A stretch of DNA of 64,000 bases, from assembly GCF_965363235.1 (NCBI RefSeq), contig NC_134842.1, forward strand, positions 34,990,505-35,054,504, read 5' to 3'. Source of the DNA: Mytilus galloprovincialis. Its lineage: Eukaryota; Mollusca; Bivalvia; Mytilida; Mytilidae. The notes under the pieces are model-generated. The model saw only the letters and a program-made list of their open reading frames with translations, made no database searches and was not told the DNA's origin. The position numbers were made by a program, and so were the translations under genes. Position 1 is the stretch's first letter. Each line of letters begins with the position of its first letter. Positions 56,201 to 64,000 of the stretch are shown one piece after another.

Positions 56201-59200
56201 TTTTTAATAGATCTAACAACACAAATACCTCCAAAATACATACTTTATTATTATAGCAACAATGAAAACAATATATTGGGATTTTGTATAACCAAACTAT
56301 TCTAGATTTTGGTAACAGTGTGAGCATGTTTATGCATAACATCAGATTAAGACTTAAACACTTTTAAAAGGCATGATCCCTTATTTACATAGTTTTATCA
56401 GAAAAAAAATCATTAAACACTTTTTTTATTTGTGGACCCTTGTTTTTCCCTGATGCAGAAAAAACTAAAAAAAATTGTCAAGTCTTACCTTCACCAGCTT
56501 CAAGGTTAGCTGAATGTGTTGTAGCAATACCATGAATCACACAGTCTCCAAAGTGATGTGAAAATCCAGTGATTGTTTTAACAAGATTGGCCAACTCTGA
56601 AATGATAATATTGTTTCATTTATACAGTGAAACTTTCATATAGTTGAAAGATATATGTTTAATGACATTCAAAGTACAGATGATTAAAATTAATCCTTTT
56701 AATTTTGAAATTATGACTACTTTTCATAATTTTTCAATCACTTGTCAATTTGAAAATATAGACATTTAATTTCAACCAAATGGACAATATTTTCTTAGTT
56801 TACACGGAGCAGAAATAGTTTAATTGATTGTGAAGTTCTTTAGTATTCAATCTTTTGTTGAAAGTTTAGCTTTTAATATTTTTTTACAATTCATCTTAAT
56901 GTTGACTGTATACCTGTTCTGTCACCATTATATTTTCCCTGCATTCCTTTGATCATTTCCAAACTAGATAGCACTGGTTCTGTTCTCATTAACAAGAATT
57001 CTAAACACAAAATAATAGTCATTACAGTACACAGACAATACATGTACTTGGTTTTATTGCAAACTATCAAGAAAATTATCATACAAATAAACATGACAAG
57101 AATGTGTCCATAGTACACGGATGCCCTATCTGCACTATCATTTTCTATGTTCAGTGGACTGTTAAAATGGGGTAAAATCTCTAATTTGGCATTAAAATTA
57201 GAAAGATCATATTATAAAGAACTTGTGTACTAAATTTCAATTTGATTGGACTTCAACCTCATCAAAAACTAACTCGACCAAAAACTTTAACATAGAGCGG
57301 GACAAACGAACGGACAAACAGACAGACGAACGAACGGACACACTGACTAGAAAACAAAATGCCCATAAATGGGGCATAAAAATAATGAGATATAGTATTT
57401 AATGCTAATTGCAAATGAGACAACTATTAATCAAAGTTCAAATGAAGTGGATGTTAGCAATTAAAGCCCTGTTACATTTACTTACCTGCTGTACATTTCA
57501 CAGCTATGTGTGTAGGATTTTGAAACTGATCTAAAGCATCTTGTATAATGACCTTGCCCTCTTTTATAGACGCATCTGTAAGAAAAAGTATCTAAATGAT
57601 GGTACAACTAACAAGTGTTCAATGAAATGCAACTATTTGACCTGAGAATTATAATATCTCATTCAAAACAGAAAATTCTTTGTAAAGTACTTGACTTGAC
57701 CCGTATTCAACATTGACAATCAAAACTTATTTAATAGAAATCTTATTTCTGGATAATATTTCAAATTTTCATGTTAACTAACAGGCATCAGCAAGCTAAT
57801 ATAAAACATAATATATAAACATGCCTTGCCATGCAAACATAAACAAATTTCACCTTGATGAATTCTACTTTGATATCCATATGAACAATAAACACACAGA
57901 AAATTCTTGCCTAAAATGGAAATAGCCAGACTTACCCAATAATTGTTTATGTATCAAATCTATATCTCCTGATAGTTTTTGTTCTGTGTTTTGTTTATCT
58001 GATTGACTTTGACTCAGTCTGGATTCTAAATCTGATATCTGTTGTTTAAGCTGTTGTTCTAAGGATTTCTTGTCTGACATTTCTTGTTCCAATTTTGTCT
58101 AGAAAATAAAATAAACATTGCTACATCTGAGAGCTAGTGTCTGATATTTCATAATTTATTTCACATACTTATGTAAGAAAAATAAACAAGTGAAACTGCG
58201 AGCTACTGCTCACTGATGATACCCCCGCCGCAAGTGGATAATATTAATAGTGTAAAAATATGCAAGTGTTCGGTAAACAGGAAGTTGTCGAGTGATGAAT
58301 CTAAAAACGCATCACACGGTATAGCTGACTTATATAAATCCTGAGACCAAATTTCAGAAATCCTTGTATTGTAGTTCCTGAGAAAAATGTGACGAAAATT
58401 TTCAACTTGGCTATCATGTGTAAAATCATACAAGTGTTCGGTAAACAGGAAGTTGTCGAGTGATCAATCTGAAAACGCATCACACGGTATAGCTGACTTA
58501 GATAAACCCTGAAACCAAATTTCAGAAATCCTTGTATTGTAGTTCCTGAGAAAAATGCGACGAAAAATATTCATGGGACGGACGGACTGACTGACGGACT
58601 GACGGAAGGACAGACAGAGGTTAAACAGTATACCCCCCCTTTTTTAAAGCGGGGTATAAATACATGAAGATATTAAAGCTGAATTAGGACCCGTGTAGCA
58701 TGCTAGTAAGAAACTTCTTTGCAGAACGAAATGGCATGGGAAATGTAATTTATACTTCCAACTCCATTTTCATTTGGATTACCCTAAACCAATAGAATAT
58801 GATGATTTTGAAAAATGTAATTAAACATATGGAGATAAGACAATTTTTTTATTTTCAAAAGAGGTATTACATCCACATACCTTTAACTCTTGTAATTGAT
58901 GATCAAGTTCAGTGTCTGAAGACTCTTTTTCTATTTTTAATGCTGTAAATTGTTGTTGTAAAGTAGTTATTTCCCCTGTTAGAGAACTCTCCTGTGTCCT
59001 TTTCTCATCCTCTAATTCATTTAACTGTGTTTGCAGATTAGAACATTCTTCTTCAGATGCTTGTAACTGGTTCATTAAACTAGACTTAGTGTCCTCCAAC
59101 ATCTTTAATTGATTTTCTAAATGCTGAAAGATATTTACGTGTTTGAAAATTTCCTATTACAAATAATAACTAGATGTAAAATAATGCATCTTTCATTTTC

Positions 59201-62200
59201 TTTACTTACATTTAGTACTTAGTAAAAAGATTACACTACAATCTGCAATTTTAACTAAAATGGTGGTTTCTAAAAAACCACACCTAAAGTTTCCAAAATA
59301 GTTTTTAAATAATGCATCCTTCAGGTAAATACTATTCCAGGTAGTCTACACCTCTATGCAATATGTCAGACTGAAATAACTACATTTAATAATTAGTTTC
59401 AGATCAGTTACATTTTTAAAGTGTATTGCTCCCAATGTTCATACCAGTTTGATTTTTATAGACTTTTGGTATGAGCATAGCTTAGTACTTTTCTCAATGC
59501 TTCACAATGAAATGTAACCTAAATTGTCAGTAATTTTTATATTCCTTAATCATAGCTGAACACAGTTGATGTAGTAAATCAAGTATTTTGTTACTTTTCT
59601 TTTAAAGTTAAATATAAACATGTGCTATAAACAAATAGAAGATGTACATAAGTAACATAGTACACTGGTTAATTGACTAGGTCTAAACAGGACAGAACCC
59701 TTAAGAATAGATAAAGGTCTGTAGTAACATAGTACACTGGTTAATTGACTAGGTCTAAACAGGACAGAACCCTTAAGAATAGATAAAGGTCTGTAGTAAC
59801 ATAGTACACTGGTTAATTGACCAGGTCTAAACAGGACAGAACCCTTAAGAATAGATAAAGGTCTGTAGTAACATAGTACACTGGTTAATTGACTAGGTCT
59901 AAACAGGACAGAACCCTTAAGAATAGATAAAGGTCTGTAGTAACATAGTACACTGGTTAATTGACCAGGTCTAAACAGGACAGAACCCTTAAGAATAGAT
60001 AAAGGTCTGTAGTAATGTTATCAATTGAATTTATCATTTCTACATGTATTTTTCCCAATGCTCATTTATTTTATTTTCAATACACTCTTTATTGGGTCTA
60101 ACAATGAAACATCAACTTATTTTACAACACCATAAACATTTTAAAATATACCTCAATGTGGATGTCTTCCATGTTCTTCACTAAGTCTGGATTCTGTAAA
60201 TATGTGCATGTTACATCAGACATAGCTGTAGGGTACCAGTACCTACATGCTTCTGGTATCTAACAGCTGATAATGTCACATGTTACATCAAACATGGCTG
60301 CAGGGTACCAGTACCTACATGCTTCTGGTACCTAACAGCTGATAATGTCACATGTTACATCAGACATTACTGTAGGGTACCATTATTTACATGCTTCTGG
60401 TACCTAACAGCTGATAATGTCACATGTTACATCAGACATAGCTGTAGGGTACCAGTAACAACATGCTTCTGGTACGAAACAGCAGAAAATGTCACATGCA
60501 CATCAAAATCTAATTCATGGGTGTGGGGTTTCTCAATACTAAACCATGCATTTTTAATGCACATTTACATTCTGAATCAAGACCATGCACAATATAACAT
60601 GCCAACCTCTTTATCTGTTTGAAGGTCTGTATTTTTAGCCATTGTCATGGCCAGCTGGGACGAGGTCTGGTCAGCACTTTGTTTTAGACTTTCCTGAATG
60701 ACCTTTCTCTCTTGTTCTATTCGGTCCATCTCTGATTTGGATTCCTAAATCAAAAACATGCAACATGGCATGCAAGTCACATACACAATGCATAAAAGAT
60801 TAAAAACTAGAACAATAACAGACTGATCCATTCCAATTAATTAGATGACAGACGATTCACCATTTTAGTTCATAGCTAACAGAAACAAGCTGCTCACATT
60901 CATTTTCATTACTGTGAAACCAAAAAATAAAGTATCACAACTACACAAAACTCTCTTTATTTACAAGTGTCTGAGACCAGATTATTATTTATTTTTTCTA
61001 AATCTTTTTCATACTATTCACTAGCCATCACTTCCATGCATTTTTGTAACAGGAATTACATTGCCATGCTTTTGATTTTCATTGTAAAGGAAGAAACTGG
61101 TACAAGTTAATAACTAACTTAATTTAGTTTTAATTATCTATTCTATCGGATCAGTTTTGTATTAGTTAAGGTATTACCTAACACTACAGGGAGATAACTC
61201 TGTAAAGTCAGCTAAACGTTTTAATTACGTTGTGTTGTAAAAGGAATATTAAGCTTCTCAATGATCAGAATTGGTGTTTGTCAAATTGCTATATAACCAG
61301 TGTAAATTTTCTGACAAAATGGTTGGTTCAAATTTTTTTTTTTTTTATATTTTTGTTAAAGTGTCAAAGTAAATACTTTGACAAAATTTTATGAAAATTA
61401 AACGAGCCAAATAATTTTAGTGAAAGTGTTGGGTACCACCTTAAAGTATCTAAATCTCATTCATTAACTTCACATGCAAGCATTTATTTTAGTACAGCCA
61501 AAAATTGTATTCATAAGAGTTTCAAAAAAAATATCAGGTTTAATTTTGTAATTTCAGTACAGTAACTTAAATATACAAAATACTTTGGCATTAAAACTGT
61601 TAACAAAAGTGTTCTCTATTGATATAATGAAATTACTTTTAACAAATTGAAACGTTAAATAATAAACAGAAGTAATATTACAATTATAAAACTTTAAAAA
61701 AAAAAAAAAGAGTTATCTAACTTAATTTTTTAAGAAAAAAATATATGTTGCCATCAATATCTGATCACTCCTTTATTTAGTACATGCTATGTTGTAAGTG
61801 TTGTAATCTGTATTCTCTTGCATATTAAGTTTTGTTTGTTTTCTTGATTTTTTTTGTGTTTTGTCATCATAATGATTTAAATGATAAAACTGTCATAATT
61901 AGAAAATGTTGTTTTGAAAGCTACTATATCTTGTTTTTATATCTATTCTGTATTTGTTATACACAAAACAAGAGATTTTGTAAATACATGTTTTCAAAAA
62001 CTTGTAAAAGTTCTTCATATAATTATACAATATGTTTACCACAATGGCATAATTGTTGATCATCCCTGTAAGGGGTATTTTTGCTGATATGCCTCACTCC
62101 TAAAAATGCTAAACTGATATCTGTTTTGTCTTTTCAAAATCTTCATTATGTTCACTAACCTGTAGTAATTGTTCCTTTTCAGCAACAGTTCTTTTCTCTG

Positions 62201-62886
62201 CATCTAATTTCTTTGTTACTTCAGCATTCTGTAAATATATTAAAACTCTGTATTAGTATTAGTGAAAACAAGCTAAAACTTAGATATTTCAAAACCTAAA
62301 AAAATTGCAATTTTTTATTGTAAGTACTTGAGAATAACTATATTGCAACTTAAGCCTTGTGCATGAAAATCACAAGTAAACTCTACAATTTTATATTTGT
62401 TAATCAGACAACTTCTATTTAAATAGTGAAATATCTGAATTTACTTCCTCTCCAATCTGAAATGACCAAAGAATTCAGAATCGTCTGGTTTTATTTATGT
62501 TGTGCCATTAAAAATATTTTTGACTGCTGACCCCTATTTTCTTTTCATAATTTTAAAACATATAGTTTAAAAGGCCATATTTAACAATCTTATCCTTATC
62601 AATTTCCTGCAAACTTTTCAATAGCTTAAATCTCAAAAAACAAACAAACTAACCATTCACGTTTTTCTGCTTTTTTTGTTCCTTTATTCACTCATAACAG
62701 TCTTTTAAAAAGCTTGTTATTTTGAAACAGAGTAGCAATCATCCTTAAATAGTTTATACACTCATACTGAAGTTGCCAGATAACATTTACAACTTACTGT
62801 TCGTAATAGTGAGACATGTTCCTCTCTTAACTTCTGATATATGTCTTTCATCTTCTTGAACTTATCTTCAAATCCTTTTGCATGTT
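47030..62886 (-). CDS. HIP1: HIP1/HIP1R (Sla2 family) endocytic adaptor, C-terminal 17 exons (partial)
   Basis: Role (known): links clathrin coats and membrane to F-actin; N-terminal ANTH domain, central coiled coil, C-terminal THATCH (I/LWEQ) actin-binding domain. Here 17 exons are clear: 62886-62798, 62228-62160, 60744-60607, 60193-60152, 59123-58881, 58098-57936, 57575-57486, 57000-56914, 56596-56489, 55964-55899, 55429-55251, 54731-54642, 54028-53966, 53582-53482, 53068-52839, 52351-52290, 51808-51695. They total 1,934 nt (about 644 codons), all GT-AG and in phase. The first begins in phase 1, so earlier exons (ANTH) lie beyond 64000. The last clear exon ends GWDEEE at a GTAAGG donor, so at least one more exon follows. 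The best candidate acceptor-stop is at 47041-47030 (see separate entry). HIP1 versus HIP1R cannot be decided; invertebrates usually have one gene. Confidence 0.94.
47255..47715 (-). repeat. GTCCAAGGACACAGTTATCG-family repeat, uninterrupted copy
   Basis: Reverse complement of the outer parts of 39428-40022. At about 47320-47330 it shows the unoccupied TA site of the element inserted at 39747. Confidence 0.8.
48430..48542. repeat. Partial TGTGGATTCATT-family element
   Basis: Only the right end, CAACAATTGGTACATACAAA, ATAAATGAATTTACAG, is clear. No exon is recognised between 47715 and 49640 (intronic or UTR). Confidence 0.5.
49648..50499. mobile_element. 847-bp CAG-ended element with ATAAG duplication
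   Basis: Left end CAGCCCTCAATGTAGACTAA and right end its diverged inverted repeat (GTGGCCAGTTGGCAACTTCA to GAGGGCTG, 50494). About 40-bp ends; ATAAG on both sides (49643-49647, 50495-50499). Probably a hAT-like or related non-autonomous transposon; no transposase frame. In the last clear HIP1 intron. Confidence 0.7.
51695..57575 (-). CDS. HIP1: HIP1 THATCH / I-LWEQ actin-binding domain exons
   Basis: Eleven exons from 57575 down to 51695 encode the helical THATCH region. Recognised blocks: EGKVIIQDALDQFQNPTHIA (start of the domain); LVPKSVEIKEKEIGDLVDTE and TTSAIEMAARRIA; GVELKVNESILDSCTSLM; WTEGLLSAAKAVGWGATALM; GKFEELIVCSNEIAASTAQL followed by VVASKVKAD; SKLSLMQTKKNEMQSQVRVL. The final clear exon holds the short coiled-coil latch (LELEKELETERYKLGEIRKK, then HYQLAGASEGWDEEE). 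Family knowledge assigns F-actin binding to the middle of this domain and dimerisation to the latch. No key block is missing. Confidence 0.95.
51917..51943 (+). other. G-quadruplex-capable G-tract cluster
   Basis: Five runs of four or five G separated by single T or A (GGGGTGGGGGTGGGGGTGGG, then GGAGGGG). It lies in the HIP1 intron between 52290 and 51808, on the template strand, so HIP1 pre-mRNA is C-rich here. Confidence 0.75.
53175..53424. mobile_element. 242-bp TTAA-flanked MITE, copy 1
   Basis: TTAA (53175-53178), GGTGGTACCAAATACCTTGA; right end GATTTATCTCC-type region, then ATGTACCACC and TTAA (53421-53424). Interior shares TAAAACTTTGACAAA and AGTTATCTCCCTGTAG with the reversed copy at 61166. 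TTAA duplication recalls piggyBac, but the ends (GGTGG) are not the usual ones. In a HIP1 intron. Confidence 0.75.
54765..55110. repeat. Diverged TGTGGATTCATT copy followed by a SINE-like tail
   Basis: 54765-54950 ends CTACCACGAAAATAAATGAA and TCTACAG. 55005-55110 has TGTTGAAGGCCAATCAGTGA, CATTTGGTCTTTAATGGAGA and AATCATTCCAAATCTTC. Both in the HIP1 intron between exons 55251 and 54731. Confidence 0.6.
57098..57385 (+). repeat. GTGTCCATAGTACAC element, copy 2
   Basis: Same order as 42530-42815, ending with a GAACGGACAAACAGACAGAC tract and AATGGGGCATAAAAA; the CCCCTCTACTATCGTAGG section is deleted. Its left end lies about 100 bp from the HIP1 exon at 57000. Confidence 0.75.
57936..62886 (-). 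CDS. HIP1: HIP1 central coiled-coil exons
   Basis: Exons 62886-62798, 62228-62160, 60744-60607, 60193-60152, 59123-58881 and 58098-57936 encode an almost continuous heptad-rich, Gln/Glu/Lys-rich helix. Examples are FKKMKDIYQKLREEHVSLLR, NAEVTKKLDAEKRTVAEKEQ and QLNELEDEKRTQESSLTGEI. In family members this segment dimerises and binds clathrin light chain. The FKKMKDIYQKLREEH block aligns with the vertebrate clathrin-light-chain-binding region (from memory). The 42-nt exon (14 codons, NPDLVKNMEDIHIE) is unusually small and is flanked on both sides by 72-bp-period tandem arrays. Confidence 0.93.
58190..58670 (+). repeat. GATACCCCC...GCGGGGTATA element with 180-bp internal duplication
   Basis: Opens GAGCTACTGCTCACTGATGA, TACCCCCGCCGC; the unit with GTTCGGTAAACAGGAAGTTG, TCGAGTGAT, CGCATCACACGGTATAGCTG and AGAAATCCTTGTATTGTAGT occurs twice (58267, 58436). 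A GGACGGACGGACTGACTGAC tract follows, then ACCCCCCC...GCGGGGTATAA. TACCCCC and GGGGTA form short inverted ends. In a HIP1 intron. Confidence 0.75.
59651..60012. repeat. 72-bp tandem array, five copies
   Basis: Units starting AGTAACATAGTACACTGGTT at 59651, 59723, 59795, 59867 and 59939. Nearly identical; the only regular difference is GACTAGG versus GACCAGG (copies 3 and 5). In the HIP1 intron left of the 42-nt exon. Confidence 0.92.
60209..60496. repeat. Second 72-bp tandem array, four copies, unrelated unit
   Basis: Units starting TGTTACATCAGACATAGCTG at 60209, 60281, 60353 and 60425, more diverged than the neighbour array. Begins 16 bp from the 5' edge of the 42-nt HIP1 exon, close to its acceptor. 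Confidence 0.92.
61166..61444. mobile_element. 271-bp TTAA-flanked MITE, copy 2 (reversed)
   Basis: TTAA (61166-61169), GGTATTACCTAACACTACAG, then GGAGATAACTC; right end AGTGTTGGGTACCACC and TTAA (61441-61444). Reverse complement of 53175-53424, diverged. In a HIP1 intron. Confidence 0.7.
61445..62155. other. HIP1 intron without recognised features
   Basis: AT-rich, with poly(A) and poly(T) runs; the 75-codon open frame at 61832-62059 has no support. Nothing else seen up to the exon at 62160. Confidence 0.5.
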
Positions 62887-63249
62887 CTAAAAGAAATAAA
62901 AAATATAAATTTTGAGACCAGGTGTGTGTCAGGTTTTCTTAATTATAAGCCTAGTATATTTTAGGTGTTTTTTTTTCACTTCTTTAGTAATTGTGTGTCC
63001 ATTAGACTGTGATTGCCATTCCATTTGTTTTTAAAAGACAGAATGCATCATTTTGTGTTTTGTATTTTTAAGCAAATACAAAATGAAGAACTTTAATGAA
63101 ACTGTTATATTTTTTATAAATGTACCTTTCATTGCACTTCTCAATAAATAATCTATTAAATAATATTAACTTTATTCTTTCATAGTCAATTTTATTTCGT
63201 TTTTCTTGTAACAGTGTTGTCTCATTAGAATATTCCCCACATCTTATAT

Positions 63250-63715
63250 TTAAACAAGAATGTGTCCATAGTACACGGATGCCCCACTCCCACTATCATT
63301 TTCTATGTTCAGTGGACCGTGAAATTGGGGTCAATACTTTAATTTGGCATTAAAATTAGAAAGATCATATCATAGGGAACATGTGTACTAAATTTCAAGT
63401 TGATGTAACTTTAACTTCATCAAAAACTACCTTGACCAAAAACTTTAACCTGAACTTTGCACTATCATTTTCTATGTTCAGTGGACCATGAAATTGGGGT
63501 CAAAACTATAATTTGGCATTAAAATTAGAAAGATCATATCATGGGGAACATGTGTATTAAGTTTCAAGTTGATTGGACTTCAGCTTCATCAAAAACTACC
63601 TCGACCAAAAACTTTAACCGGACGGACGAACGGAGGCACAGACGGACGGATGAACGGAGGCACAGACCAGAAAACATAATGCCCCTCTACTATCGTAGGT
63701 GGGGCATAAAAATAT
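63250..63715 (+). repeat. GTGTCCATAGTACAC element, copy 3, with internal duplication
   Basis: Opens AACAAGAATGTGTCCATAGT; the section CACTATCATTTTCTATGTTC to ACTTTAACC occurs twice (63290 and 63460 onward). Ends in CGGACGGACGAACGGAGGCA-type tract and GTAGGTGGGGCATAAAAA. Confidence 0.8.
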
Positions 63716-63764
63716 TGAATTTTCAACAGAAATGTTTGTTATAAAGCACATGAAAAAGACTCTA

Positions 63765-63976
63765 CAGTGGATTCATTAATACTGGTGGATATCAATTTTT
63801 CATGGATTTTGTCGATAGAGGGGAACCACAAATTTAAACTTTCAACGAAGAACAAATTTTGAAAAGAAATATATGCAAACTTTGCCAAAACCACAAATTT
63901 AAATATTCACGAATATGCAAGTTTTCATTCTTCCACAAAAATTTGTTTCCACGAAAATAGGTGAATCCACAGAATG
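63765..63976. mobile_element. TGTGGATTCATT-family element at the right edge
   Basis: Opens CTACAGTGGATTCATTAATA and closes CACGAAAATAGGTGAATCCA, CAG. One of the better-kept copies. No HIP1 exon is found between 62887 and 64000. Confidence 0.75.
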
Positions 63977-64000
63977 TCCGATCTAATTTAGAGCAGATCA

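Noticed and set aside
63541..63744. 67-codon open frame at the right edge
   Set aside because: Runs through the GACGGAC tract of a dispersed repeat.

Overview
The window is AT-rich, intron-rich animal DNA. Four conserved protein-coding genes can be read exon by exon. Their protein sequences look like those of a lophotrochozoan. The dispersed repeats belong to families I recognise from bivalve genomes, above all mussels (Mytilus and relatives). I therefore infer a marine mussel or close relative. This rests on memory of repeat families, not on a search.

Layout, left to right. (1) Positions 1-2522, minus strand: the 5' two coding exons of an SRSF1-type splicing factor (RRM1 and a very long glycine hinge); RRM2 and the RS tail lie beyond the left edge. 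(2) Positions 2523-9070: intergenic DNA with a LINE reverse-transcriptase tail, a foldback element and old repeats. (3) Positions 9071-18809, minus strand: a complete seven-exon COQ5, the ubiquinone C-methyltransferase (321 codons plus stop). (4) Positions 19087-40515, plus strand: a complete 24-exon HEATR6 (1,181 codons plus stop). COQ5 and HEATR6 are head to head, with start codons 277 bp apart, so they probably share a bidirectional promoter. (5) Positions about 47030-62886, minus strand: the last 17 clear coding exons (about 644 codons) of a HIP1/HIP1R (Sla2 family) clathrin-actin adaptor, plus a probable tiny terminal exon near 47041. The N-terminal ANTH part lies beyond the right edge. 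HEATR6 and HIP1 converge tail to tail across about 1.3-6.5 kb. The four genes have unrelated jobs (splicing, coenzyme Q synthesis, a HEAT solenoid of uncertain role, endocytosis). Apart from the shared COQ5/HEATR6 promoter, nothing suggests joint function.

The rest is mostly non-autonomous mobile DNA. There are MITE-like elements with TA, TTA/TAA, TTAA and 5-bp target duplications, SINE/LINE-tail fragments, and tandem arrays with periods of 17-162 bp. No CRISPR array or operon was found, and no intact transposase or reverse-transcriptase gene.

The most unusual observations are three. First, four independent tandem duplications each copy an exon edge, three of them with the splice site (HEATR6 exons 10, 18 and 24; the HIP1 terminal acceptor). 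The largest repeats a 59-bp unit with its splice donor about 15 times. Second, five tiny foldback insertions (26-83 bp) are mostly flanked by exact 7-9 bp direct repeats; three share CAAGGA...TCCTTG ends. Third, one mobile element and its empty site are both visible in this window, and another element is cleanly nested in an older copy.
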